Source of the DNA: an uncultured Oscillibacter sp.
GTDB taxonomy: Bacteria > Bacillota > Clostridia > Oscillospirales > Oscillospiraceae
Assembly: GCA_902476875.1 (NCBI GenBank)
Contig: CABSFC010000125.1
Coordinates: 1 to 6,770, forward strand
Length of the DNA: 6,770 bases
Reading direction: 5' to 3'
Below are positions 1-6,676 of the stretch, in pieces (position 1 is the stretch's first letter; each line of letters opens with the position of its first letter). The translations under genes were made by a program, and so were the position numbers. Under the pieces are notes generated by a model, which made no database searches, was not told the DNA's origin, and saw only the letters and a list, made by a program, of their open reading frames with translations.

Positions 1-288
1 GGCGGCGAGAGCCGCCCGGCGTTCTGTCAACGGGTGTGCGGGGCCTTCGCGCCGCTGGTGGAGCGGGCCGCGCGCCAGGACCTGCCGGAGCTGGTCATCG
101 TGGCCCACGCGGGCGTGGTAATGGCGGTGATGGAGCGGTTCGCCCTGCCGGAGCGGACGTATTTTGAATGGGGCGCGCCCAACGGCGGCGGCTATGTGCT
201 GGCGTGGGACAGCGGGCTCTGGCGGAACTCCCGGAAGCTGCGGCTGCTGGGAGAGGCACGGTATACGAAAGGCGGAGATTCATGTTGA
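1..288 (+). CDS. cobC: Histidine phosphatase family protein, probable alpha-ribazole phosphatase (5' truncated)
   Basis: The reading frame is open from base 1 and ends at TGA 286-288, giving the last 95 residues. The window edge cuts off the N-terminus, including the RHG motif with the phospho-accepting His. What remains fits the phosphoglycerate-mutase-like histidine phosphatase fold. A GGES motif stands at visible residues 1-4, and VIVAHAGVV at 32-40 carries the second catalytic His (H36). In cobalamin synthesis the CobC member removes the 5'-phosphate of alpha-ribazole-5'-phosphate (or of adenosylcobalamin 5'-phosphate) in the cytoplasm. Family membership is seen in the sequence. The CobC assignment rests on the GGES motif and on lying directly upstream of, and overlapping by 7 bases, cbiB in a B12 operon. 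A general sugar-phosphate phosphatase cannot be excluded from this fragment. Confidence 0.8.
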   Translation, partial: GGESRPAFCQRVCGAFAPLVERAARQDLPELVIVAHAGVVMAVMERFALPERTYFEWGAPNGGGYVLAWDSGLWRNSRKLRLLGEARYTKGGDSC

Positions 289-1247
289 TTCTCTGGGCCG
301 CGGTCTGCGGATTCGTACTGGATATTTTATTGGGGGACCCCGCGTGGCTGCCCCACCCGGTGGTCCTCATGGGGAAGCTGATCTCCTGGGAGGAGGGCTT
401 TTTGCGCGCCCGGTTCCCCAAAACGCCCAGGGGGGAGTTTTGGGCCGGGGTCTGCCTTGCGGCGAGCCTGCCCGTGGTCACGCTGGCGGTCACGGCGGGG
501 GGCCGCGCGCTGGCGGCGTGGCTCCACCCCGCCGCGGAGTTTGCGTTGCAGACCCTGTGGTGCTGGCAGGCTCTGGCCATGAAGGGGCTGGCGGCGGAGA
601 GCCGGAACGTCTGGCGCAGGCTGGCGGACGGCGACCTGCCCGCCGCGCGGCGGGCGGTGGCCCGCATCGTGGGCCGGGACACGGAGCGCCTGACAGCCGA
701 GGGCGTCGCCAAAGCGGCCATCGAGTCCGTGGCGGAGAACTTTTCCGACGGCGTGGCGGCACCCATGCTGTACATGTTCCTGGGCGGCGCGCCGCTGGCG
801 ATGGCGTACAAGTCCATCAACACCATGGACAGCATGGTGGGCTATAAAAATCAGCGCTATCTGTATTTCGGCCGCGCGGCGGCAAAGCTGGACGACGCGG
901 TAAATTTTCTGCCGTCCCGGATTGCCGCCTGCTGCTGGATTGTCGCCGCGGCGCTGACCGGGCGGGACGGCAGGGGGGCCTTTCGCATGTGGCGGCGGGA
1001 CGCCCGGTGCCACGCCAGCCCCAACTCCGCCCAGACGGAATCCGCCTGCGCCGGCGCGCTGGGCATCCAGCTGGCCGGACCGGCCTGGTATTTTGGTGAA
1101 TTATATGACAAGCCCACCATCGGGGACCCGCTGCGGACCGTGGAGCCGGGGGATATCCTGCTGGCAAACCGGATGCTGTACACTGCCGGTTTTTTGCTGC
1201 TGGCGGTCTGCGTGGCGGCGCGGTATCTGGCGGAAGTTTGGATCTGA
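282..1247 (+). CDS. cbiB: Adenosylcobinamide-phosphate synthase CbiB
   Basis: This 321-residue integral membrane protein is of normal length for the family. CbiB joins adenosylcobyric acid to (R)-1-aminopropan-2-ol or its O-phosphate, giving adenosylcobinamide (phosphate). Family motifs in order are an N-terminal hydrophobic segment with D14 and GDP (18-20), HPV (25-27), a VGRDT stretch (129-133, preceded by I129 as IVGRDT), ESVAENFSDGVAAPM (148-162), AYKSINTMDSMVGYKN (175-190) and HASPNSAQTESACAGALG (244-261). Hydrophobic stretches near residues 1-17, 57-72, 213-226 and 301-313 are the likely membrane spans. The ATG at 282 is preferred over an in-frame ATG at 168, because the protein aligns from MLILW with the usual CbiB start. 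An AAAGGCGGAG ribosome site also sits at 268-277, inside the end of the upstream phosphatase gene. The 7-base overlap implies translational coupling. The Pseudomonas nomenclature calls this gene cobD. Confidence 0.95.
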   Translation: MLILWAAVCGFVLDILLGDPAWLPHPVVLMGKLISWEEGFLRARFPKTPRGEFWAGVCLAASLPVVTLAVTAGGRALAAWLHPAAEFALQTLWCWQALAMKGLAAESRNVWRRLADGDLPAARRAVARIVGRDTERLTAEGVAKAAIESVAENFSDGVAAPMLYMFLGGAPLAMAYKSINTMDSMVGYKNQRYLYFGRAAAKLDDAVNFLPSRIAACCWIVAAALTGRDGRGAFRMWRRDARCHASPNSAQTESACAGALGIQLAGPAWYFGELYDKPTIGDPLRTVEPGDILLANRMLYTAGFLLLAVCVAARYLAEVWI

Positions 1248-1256
1248 GGAGACGGA

Positions 1257-2315
1257 ATGAGGCAAGACTTGATACATGGCGGCGACTGGGCCGGCTTCGC
1301 GGCGGAGGCAGGATACCTGCCGCTGGATTTTTCAGCGAATATCAGCCCCCTGGGCGTCCCGGAGGGAGTACAGGCGGCCTTGCGGGAGGCGGCGGCCCAG
1401 GCGGACCGGTATCCCGACCCCCTGTGCCGGGCGCTGCGGGCCGCGCTTTCGGAGCGGGAGGGCGTGCCTCCGGACCACATCCTCTGTGGAAATGGCGCCG
1501 CGGACCTGATCTTTCGGGCGGTGCTGGCACTGCGGCCCAGGCAGGCCCTGGTGACCGCCCCCACCTTTTCGGAATACGAGGCAGCGCTGAACTGTGTGGG
1601 ATGCGCGGTGGAGCGGTATCCCCTGCGGGCGGAGGACGGCTTCCGTCTCCGGGCGGACATTCTGGACGCCGTGACGCCGGAGACGGACATGGTGTTCCTG
1701 TGCGAGCCCAACAACCCCACCGGGGTGACCACGGCGCGGCCCTTGCTGCTGCGGCTGGCGGAGCGCTGCCGGGAGACGGGGACGCGGCTGATTGTGGACG
1801 AGTGCTTCGGCGGCTTTCTGGACGCCCCGGAGGCCCACAGTCTGAAAAGCGGGCTGGGGGACTTCCCCAATCTGCTGCTCCTGAAGGCGTTCACCAAGCT
1901 GTACGGCATGGCGGGCGTCCGATTGGGCTATGCCCTCTGTGCGGACGCGGACCTGCTGGAGCGGATGCGGCTGGCGGGGCCGCCCTGGGCGGTGTCCTCC
2001 CTGGCCCAGGCGGCGGGACTGGCGGCGCTGAATGAGAGGGACTATGTGGAGGCGGCGCGGGCGCTGATCTCGTCCGAACGCCTCTGGCTGGCGGAGCAGC
2101 TGCGCCGCCTGGGACTGCGGGTGGTTCCCGGCGAGGCGAACTATCTGCTGTTCCAGAGCCGGGAGCCGCTGGATAAGCCGCTGCGGCGGCGGGGCATCCT
2201 GCTGCGCGGCTGCGGGAATTTCGCGGGCCTGGACGACACCTGGTACCGCGCGGCGGTGCGGACCCGGGAGGACAACCGCCGCCTTGTGGCGGCGCTGGAG
2301 GAGGTGCTGGCATGA
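1257..2315 (+). CDS. cobD: L-threonine-O-3-phosphate decarboxylase CobD (PLP-dependent, class I/II aminotransferase fold)
   Basis: This 352-residue cytoplasmic PLP enzyme decarboxylates L-threonine-O-3-phosphate to (R)-1-aminopropan-2-ol phosphate, the linker that CbiB attaches. The N-terminal HGGD (7-10) and DFSANISPLG (24-33) are typical of CobD rather than of its relative histidinol-phosphate aminotransferase. PLP-site residues are visible: N153 in PNNPTG (151-156), D181 in VDE, and the Schiff-base K214 in AFTK. R223 in VRLGY is the likely phosphate contact, and R335 near the C-terminus the likely substrate carboxylate contact. It has no cysteine-rich C-terminal extension. A GAGGAG ribosome site (1246-1251) overlaps the cbiB stop codon and sits 5 bases from the ATG. 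The 3' end overlaps cobQ by 4 bases. HisC is the main alternative, but the neighbours and the HGGD start make CobD much more likely. Confidence 0.93.
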   Translation: MRQDLIHGGDWAGFAAEAGYLPLDFSANISPLGVPEGVQAALREAAAQADRYPDPLCRALRAALSEREGVPPDHILCGNGAADLIFRAVLALRPRQALVTAPTFSEYEAALNCVGCAVERYPLRAEDGFRLRADILDAVTPETDMVFLCEPNNPTGVTTARPLLLRLAERCRETGTRLIVDECFGGFLDAPEAHSLKSGLGDFPNLLLLKAFTKLYGMAGVRLGYALCADADLLERMRLAGPPWAVSSLAQAAGLAALNERDYVEAARALISSERLWLAEQLRRLGLRVVPGEANYLLFQSREPLDKPLRRRGILLRGCGNFAGLDDTWYRAAVRTREDNRRLVAALEEVLA

Positions 2316-3802
2316 AGCGGGCGAAGTGCATCATGGTGCAGGGCACCATGTCCGGCGCGGGCAAGAGCCTGCTCTGCGCGGGACTGTGCCGGATATTCCG
2401 GCAGGACGGCTGGCGTGTGGCCCCCTTCAAGAGTCAGAACATGGCCCTGAACAGCTATGTGACCCGGCAGGGACTGGAGATGGGGCGGGCCCAGGTGATG
2501 CAGGCTGAAGCGGCTGGAACCGCGCCGGATGTCCGGATGAATCCGGTCCTGCTGAAGCCCTCCAGCGACACGGGGAGCCAGGTCATCGTCAACGGCGAGG
2601 TCCGGGGGCAGATGGCGGCGGCGGAGTATTTCCGCTATAAAAAGCGGCTGGTCCCGGAGATATTGGCGGCCTACGAGAGTCTGGCGGCGGAGCACGACAT
2701 GATTGTCATCGAGGGCGCGGGCAGTCCGGCGGAGATCAACCTGCGGGACGGCGACATCGTGAACATGGGTCTTGCCGAATTGGTGGACGCGCCGGTGCTG
2801 CTGGCCGGCGACATCGACCGGGGCGGCGTGTTCGCCCAGCTGTACGGCACAGTGGCGCTGCTGCGGCGGTCGGAGCGGGCGCGGGTCAGGGGCCTCATCA
2901 TCAATAAGTTTCGTGGAGACGTGGAGCTTCTGCGCCCCGGCCTTGTCCGGCTGGAGGCGCTGACGGGCGTCCCGGTGCTGGGGACGGTGCCGTATCTCCA
3001 TGTGGACGTGGACGACGAGGACTCTCTGGCCCCCCGTCTGGACCAGGACAAAGCCCAAAAGGCGGTGGATATCGCGGTCATCCGCCTGCCCCGCGTTTCG
3101 AATTTCACAGACTTCTCCCCGCTGGAGAGCCACCCGGCGCTGGGCGTGCGGTATGTGGACCGTCCCGGCGGACTGGGCGCGCCGGACCTGCTGATTCTGC
3201 CTGGCACCAAGAGCACCATGGCGGACCTGCTCTGGCTGCGGGAGAGCGGTCTGGAGGCGGCGGTTTTGAAGCTGGCCGCCGCCGGGACGCCCGTCCTGGG
3301 CGTGTGCGGCGGCTATCAGATGCTGGGCGAGACCCTCGAGGACCCGGCGGGCGTGGAGGGCGGCCCGCCCGCCCTGCGGGGCATGGGCCTTCTGCCGTGC
3401 GGAACGGTGTTTGAGCCGGTAAAAATCCGCACCCGGGTGCGGGCGGAGGTTACAGGCGGCCCCTTCGCCGGGGCCAGGCTGGACGGCTATGAGATCCACA
3501 TGGGGGCCACGGAGACCCGGGGAGACGCCTTTTGCCGCCTGGAGGACGGACGGCTGGACGGCTGCCGGCGGGAGACGGTGTTCGGCACCTATCTCCACGG
3601 CCTGTTCGACAGCGGGGAGCTGGTCCAAAAAATGGCGGACTGGCTGTGCGCCCGGAAGGGCCTGCCGGCGGGGACCGCCGCCCATGAGTCCCGGACCGCG
3701 TACAAGGAGCGGCAGTATGATCTGCTTGCCGCCGGAGTGCGGGCGGCGCTGGACATGGAGGCAATCTACCGCATTTTGGAGGGAAAGGAGCCATACCTAT
3801 GA
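2312..3802 (+). CDS. cobQ: Cobyric acid synthase (glutamine-dependent) CobQ/CbiP
   Basis: This 496-residue protein, normal for the family, uses ATP and glutamine to amidate carboxylates b, d, e and g of adenosylcobyrinic acid a,c-diamide, giving adenosylcobyric acid. The N-terminal dethiobiotin-synthetase-like ATPase domain spans roughly residues 1-235. It has the P-loop variant QGTMSGAGKS (10-19), FKSQNMALNS (39-48), EGAGSPAEINL (134-144) and GDIDRGGVFAQ (166-176). The C-terminal class I glutamine amidotransferase domain has LPGTKST (296-302), nucleophile C332 in GVCGGYQMLG, GYEIHMG (392-398) and catalytic H429 in GTYLHGLF. CbiA, the a,c-diamide synthase, is excluded by the SQNMALNS and PAEINL signatures. 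A GGAGGAGG ribosome site (2297-2304) lies inside the end of cobD, and the start shares ATGA with the cobD stop. In anaerobic-pathway nomenclature this is cbiP. Confidence 0.97.
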   Translation: MKRAKCIMVQGTMSGAGKSLLCAGLCRIFRQDGWRVAPFKSQNMALNSYVTRQGLEMGRAQVMQAEAAGTAPDVRMNPVLLKPSSDTGSQVIVNGEVRGQMAAAEYFRYKKRLVPEILAAYESLAAEHDMIVIEGAGSPAEINLRDGDIVNMGLAELVDAPVLLAGDIDRGGVFAQLYGTVALLRRSERARVRGLIINKFRGDVELLRPGLVRLEALTGVPVLGTVPYLHVDVDDEDSLAPRLDQDKAQKAVDIAVIRLPRVSNFTDFSPLESHPALGVRYVDRPGGLGAPDLLILPGTKSTMADLLWLRESGLEAAVLKLAAAGTPVLGVCGGYQMLGETLEDPAGVEGGPPALRGMGLLPCGTVFEPVKIRTRVRAEVTGGPFAGARLDGYEIHMGATETRGDAFCRLEDGRLDGCRRETVFGTYLHGLFDSGELVQKMADWLCARKGLPAGTAAHESRTAYKERQYDLLAAGVRAALDMEAIYRILEGKEPYL

Positions 3803-4467
3803 GCAGAGAGCACACGCGGCCCGCGGACATCGAGCGGACCAGCATGGCCATCATCGGCCGGGAGCTGGATGCCCGGGGCGTTGCGCTGCCGCCGGAGACG
3901 GCGGCGGTGGTAAAGCGGGTGATCCACACCACGGCGGACTTCGACTATGTGGAGAATCTGCGCTTCACGCCGGACGCGGTGGCGCTGGGGGCGCGGGCCA
4001 TGGACCGCGGCGTCATCGTGACGGACACCAACATGGCCCTGGCCGGGCTCAGCAGGCCCGCCCTGGCCCGCCTGGGCGGCGAGGCCCGCTGCTTCATGGC
4101 GGAAAGCTTCATCGCGGAGGCAGCCCGCCAGCGGGGGACCACCCGGGCGGCGGTGTCCATGGAGTGGGCGCTGGAGCGGCACCCAGACGCGGTGCTGGCA
4201 GTGGGCAACGCGCCCACCGCGCTGCTGCGCATCGCGGAGCTGCTGGCGGAGGGGAAGCGCCCCGCGCTGGTGATCGGCGTCCCGGTGGGCTTTGTCAATG
4301 TGGTGGAGAGCAAGGAGCGGCTGCTGGAGGCCTGCCTCCAATATCATGTTCCGGCTATCGTGGCCATGGGGCGCAAGGGCGGCAGCAACGTGGCGGCCGC
4401 TGTCTGCAACGCGCTGCTGTACACGGCGGCGGATATGCTGGACCCGGGAGACCGGGGCTGGCAGTGA
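3799..4467 (+). CDS. cbiC: Cobalt-precorrin-8 (precorrin-8X) methylmutase CbiC/CobH
   Basis: This 222-residue cytoplasmic enzyme moves the C-11 methyl group to C-12 of (cobalt-)precorrin-8, giving (cobalt-)cobyrinic acid and completing the corrin chromophore. Family motifs are clear: RVIHTTADFDY (40-50) with the proposed catalytic His H43, TDTNMALAGL (75-84), AVGNAPTALLR (134-144), IGVPVGFVNVVESKE (159-173) and the C-terminal GRKGGSNVAAAVCNALL (191-207). The start overlaps the cobQ stop in ATGA, with AAGGAG at 3785-3790 eight bases upstream. It is the last plus-strand gene, followed by a terminator-like hairpin. The other ring-building genes (cbiD, cbiE/T, cbiF, cbiG, cbiH, cbiJ) are therefore upstream or elsewhere. 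The Cbi rather than Cob name is inferred from the likely anaerobic host; the sequence itself does not separate the two. Confidence 0.95.
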   Translation: MSREHTRPADIERTSMAIIGRELDARGVALPPETAAVVKRVIHTTADFDYVENLRFTPDAVALGARAMDRGVIVTDTNMALAGLSRPALARLGGEARCFMAESFIAEAARQRGTTRAAVSMEWALERHPDAVLAVGNAPTALLRIAELLAEGKRPALVIGVPVGFVNVVESKERLLEACLQYHVPAIVAMGRKGGSNVAAAVCNALLYTAADMLDPGDRGWQ

Positions 4468-4507
4468 GCGGGGCCGTTCCCGCCGCCGTGCCGGATGAAA
4501 CGTGTCG

Positions 4508-4553
4508 AAAAAATGGAAAGCGGAACCGCTGAAGACGGTTCCGCTTTGTGTTT
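4508..4553. terminator. Bidirectional intrinsic terminator between convergent operons
   Basis: Bases 4517-4528 and 4536-4547 form a perfect 12-bp inverted repeat (arm AAAGCGGAACCG) around a 7-base loop at 4529-4535. On the minus strand the stem is followed by three bases and then six T (complement of A 4508-4513). On the plus strand the T content is broken (TTTGTGTTT). It lies about 50 bases past the cbiC stop and about 20 bases past the ATP-grasp stop, so it probably ends both transcripts. Termination is likely stronger for the minus-strand operon. The repeat is seen directly; its function is inferred. Confidence 0.85.
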
Positions 4554-4567
4554 GATCGCAAGAAATG

Positions 4568-5761
4568 TCAGTGGCACAGCAGGATGTCGTGATAGAACTG
4601 ATCCAGCTCTTCCCTGGTAGGGAAGTTGGCTACATACATCTGGTTGCCCATGGCGCCGGCGAGCGCGTCGGGGATGCGGGCCACCATCTTCATCTGGGAC
4701 CCGTACTTCTCCATGATCTCCTCGTGGCCGAGGACAAAGTCCTTTCCGTCCCGGCGGCCGGCGAAGCCGCAGTAGGCGTGCTCGCCCACCGGCATCTCGG
4801 AGCGGTCAAAGGCGATCATATCCGCCCAGATCTTGTATACGTTGGTGCTGTGGGCGAAGTTGATCATGTCGGGGGTGAAGCCGCCACAGGGGCGCATGTT
4901 GACCTCCAGGGCCACGATATCGCCCTTCTTGCCCAGCCCCTCCTGGTCCTGGTCCAGGCGGAAGAACTCAAAGTGGACAAAGCGGCTCCTGACGCCGAAG
5001 CTCTTCACCGTGGCCCGGCCGGCGGCCCGGGTGTCCTCCGGCAGTTCTTTGTGGATGAAGTAGAGGGAGTTGTCCTGGGAGTTGACCACCTCCATCAGGT
5101 TGGAAAGGGTCACGTTGCCGGTCTCGAAAATGGGCTCCCCGTGGGAGTCGATGATGGCGTCATAGGAGTTGATGGTGGCGTGGATGAACTCCTCCATGAT
5201 GTAGGGCACGTTCTTGGGATAGTCCTCCAGGAAGCGCACCAGGTCCTCGTCGCTCTGGATCTTGTAAGTACCGGCGGCGCCCACGCCGTTGTCGGGCTTT
5301 GCCACGGCGGGATAGCCCACGGTCTTCAGAAATTCCCGGCAGCCCTCCAGGTCATCCACCAGGTGATAGCGGGCGGTGGGAATGCCGGCCTTGGCGTAAA
5401 ACTCCTTCATCCTGGACTTATACCGGACCCGGGCCATATCCTCCGTCTGGAAGCCGGAGGTGATGTGGAAATCCGTCCGCAGGCGGGCGTCGGTCTCTAG
5501 CCAGTACTCGTTGTTGGACTCCAGCCAGTCGATGCGGCCATACTTGAAGATGAAGAAAGCCACGGCGCGGTAGACCTCGTCGTAGTTCTCCAGGCTGCCC
5601 ACCTTGTAGTATTCGTTCAGGCTGCCCTTCAGATCGCCGCTGAGCTCGTCGTAGGGCTGGTCGCCGATACCCAGCACGTTCAGGCCGTTGGCCTTCAGTT
5701 CCCGGCAGAACTGCCAGTAGTTGGTGGGGAAGTTGGGGGAGATGAAGATCACGTTTTTCAT
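4568..5761 (-). CDS. Stand-alone ATP-grasp domain ligase of unknown substrate
   Basis: This 397-residue, probably soluble protein has the layout of carboxylate-amine/thiol ligases of the ATP-grasp superfamily. A pre-ATP-grasp Rossmann-like domain opens with MKNVIFISPNFP and spans about residues 1-110. The ATP-binding region follows, with K155 in AVAKPDNGVGAAGTYKI (K155 plus a glycine-rich loop at 158-164) and the adenine-side EEF (190-192). The metal-binding segment is EVNMRPCGG (286-294), with E286 and N288. Such enzymes activate a carboxylate as acyl phosphate and pass it to a nucleophile; the substrate here cannot be read from the sequence. An ATG at 5788 is in frame. The one at 5761 is preferred because AGGA (5772-5769) lies seven bases from it, and because the protein naturally begins with the beta strand KNVIFIS. 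It follows the esterase gene by 66 bases, in the same operon. Codons favour Ala GCC, Asn AAC and Lys AAG. Confidence 0.85.
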   Translation of the reverse strand: MKNVIFISPNFPTNYWQFCRELKANGLNVLGIGDQPYDELSGDLKGSLNEYYKVGSLENYDEVYRAVAFFIFKYGRIDWLESNNEYWLETDARLRTDFHITSGFQTEDMARVRYKSRMKEFYAKAGIPTARYHLVDDLEGCREFLKTVGYPAVAKPDNGVGAAGTYKIQSDEDLVRFLEDYPKNVPYIMEEFIHATINSYDAIIDSHGEPIFETGNVTLSNLMEVVNSQDNSLYFIHKELPEDTRAAGRATVKSFGVRSRFVHFEFFRLDQDQEGLGKKGDIVALEVNMRPCGGFTPDMINFAHSTNVYKIWADMIAFDRSEMPVGEHAYCGFAGRRDGKDFVLGHEEIMEKYGSQMKMVARIPDALAGAMGNQMYVANFPTREELDQFYHDILLCH

Positions 5762-5768
5762 GCTTGTT

Positions 5769-5772
5769 TCCT
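5769..5772 (-). promoter_or_regulatory. Ribosome binding site deciding the ATP-grasp start
   Basis: The minus strand reads AGGA seven bases before the ATG at 5761, at the end of a purine-rich run (5773-5786). The upstream in-frame ATG at 5788 has only a distant GAGAG-type sequence before it, so 5761 is preferred. Confidence 0.6.
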
Positions 5773-5827
5773 GCTTTCTTTCTCTCATTTTATCGGAGTT
5801 TCTCTCTATGTGCTCCGCGGCGGAGGG

Positions 5828-6580
5828 TTATCCCAGCAGATAGGGGACGAAGTAGGCCACCTGCTTGTACCACCAGGGCCAGTCGTGCTGAACGTCCCAG
5901 CCCCAGACGTCCACCCACAGGTGGATGCCCTTCTCCCGGCAGATATCCCGGATGCGGAAGGTGCTGTCAGGGATCTCCCAGTCACCCTGGCCCACGCAGA
6001 TGACGCCCTTGTGCCGGTTGTACTGTTGGATGAAGGGGTGGTCGGCGGGCATGTTGGCCAGATAGTGGACCGGGGAGTTGGCGTACACAACGTCGTCCAT
6101 ATACCCGTCCCAGCCGTAGTCGGCGGTGTAGATGCCGCTGAGAGCCAGCAGGCCGTCGAACAGATCCGGGAAGCGGAAGTACAGATTGGCGGCGTGGCTG
6201 GCCCCCAGGCTGCACCCGAAGGGGATGATGCCGGGGCAGCCGTCCCAGCCGTTGCGCCCGTTGACCACGGCGCGGATGAAGGGGACCATCTCGTCGGTGA
6301 TGTAGTGAATCCACTGTTCGTGCCGCCGGGCCCGCCAATAGGGGTCGCCCCCCTTGTTGGACCAGGTCTCCGCGTCAAGGGTGTCGATGGAAAAGACCAT
6401 GACCTGCCCCGACTCGATCCAGGGGGCCCAGGCGTCGGTCATGTGAAAGTCCTCAAAGTCGAAAAAGCGGCCGTCCTGGCAGGGGATGAACAGCACGGGC
6501 CGTCCCGCGTGGCCGTAGATCTTGCACTCCATGTCCCGGCCCAGACAGGGGCTGTACTGCTTGACATACTGTGTTTCCAT
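5828..6580 (-). CDS. Putative esterase, alpha/beta hydrolase fold
   Basis: This 250-residue protein resembles the putative esterase (esterase D/antigen 85-like) group of alpha/beta hydrolases. It has the nucleophile elbow G-C-S-L-G (122-126) with S124, preceded by the strand PGIIPF, and H232 in QHDWPWW near the C-terminus as the likely catalytic His. D200 or E202 in GQGDWE is a candidate acid residue, less certain. There is no signal peptide or membrane segment, so it is probably cytoplasmic. It is rich in tryptophan and tyrosine, with a notable cluster at 222-238 and another at 81-93, which could line an aromatic or hydrophobic substrate pocket (inference). The start is well supported by GGAGG (6591-6587), six bases before the ATG. 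It sits between another esterase and the ATP-grasp ligase. The substrate is unknown, and acyl esters, thioesters or peptides are all possible for this fold. Confidence 0.85.
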   Translation of the reverse strand: METQYVKQYSPCLGRDMECKIYGHAGRPVLFIPCQDGRFFDFEDFHMTDAWAPWIESGQVMVFSIDTLDAETWSNKGGDPYWRARRHEQWIHYITDEMVPFIRAVVNGRNGWDGCPGIIPFGCSLGASHAANLYFRFPDLFDGLLALSGIYTADYGWDGYMDDVVYANSPVHYLANMPADHPFIQQYNRHKGVICVGQGDWEIPDSTFRIRDICREKGIHLWVDVWGWDVQHDWPWWYKQVAYFVPYLLG

Positions 6581-6586
6581 ATTGCG

Positions 6587-6591
6587 CCTCC
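6587..6591 (-). promoter_or_regulatory. Ribosome binding site of the complete esterase
   Basis: The minus strand reads GGAGG six bases before the ATG at 6580. This fixes the start of the 250-residue esterase. Confidence 0.8.
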
Positions 6592-6661
6592 AAATTGCTG
6601 TGGGTCATATCTTTTACAATGCACTGTGCGAAAGTAAACGGCTCCAACTGTCCCTGGCCGC

Positions 6662-6676
6662 CTGAGCGGAGCTCAG
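6662..6676 (-). other. Small perfect hairpin across the stop codon of the truncated esterase
   Basis: CTGAGC (6662-6667) and GCTCAG (6671-6676) are a perfect 6-bp inverted repeat with a 3-base loop, and the repeat contains the stop codon. No T-run follows on the minus strand, so it does not look like an intrinsic terminator. It may be an mRNA structure at the gene boundary, or chance. Confidence 0.4.

Noticed and set aside
857..1909. 350-codon minus-strand open frame spanning cbiB and cobD
   Set aside because: It crosses the junction of two well-supported plus-strand genes and is Ser/Arg/Pro-rich with no motif. It is a GC-driven shadow.
1257..2315. Histidinol-phosphate aminotransferase (hisC) as the identity of the PLP gene
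   Set aside because: The HGGD start, the DFSANISPLG motif and the position between cbiB and cobQ point to CobD.
2141..3685. Long open frame (514 codons) on the minus strand opposite cobQ
   Set aside because: It lies opposite an unmistakable cobQ. Its composition is the Arg/Pro/Gln/His-rich type expected from an antisense frame in GC-rich DNA, and it has no recognisable domain.
4468..4483. Small hairpin (GCGGG/CCCGC) right after the cbiC stop
   Set aside because: The stem is only 5 bp with no following T-run. The 12-bp hairpin further downstream is a far better terminator.
4565..5500. 311-codon plus-strand open frame opposite the ATP-grasp gene
   Set aside because: It is a Val/Gly/His/Leu-rich low-complexity translation typical of the complement of a C-ending-codon gene. 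The minus-strand frame has clear ATP-grasp motifs.
5810..6637. 275-codon plus-strand open frame opposite the esterase
   Set aside because: It has the same antisense character, and the minus-strand esterase has a GxSxG elbow and a good ribosome site.
6592..6672. Possible promoter between the two esterases on the minus strand
   Set aside because: A TTTACT-like -35 can be picked out, but no convincing TATAAT stands at proper spacing. The 92-base gap is compatible with simple co-transcription.
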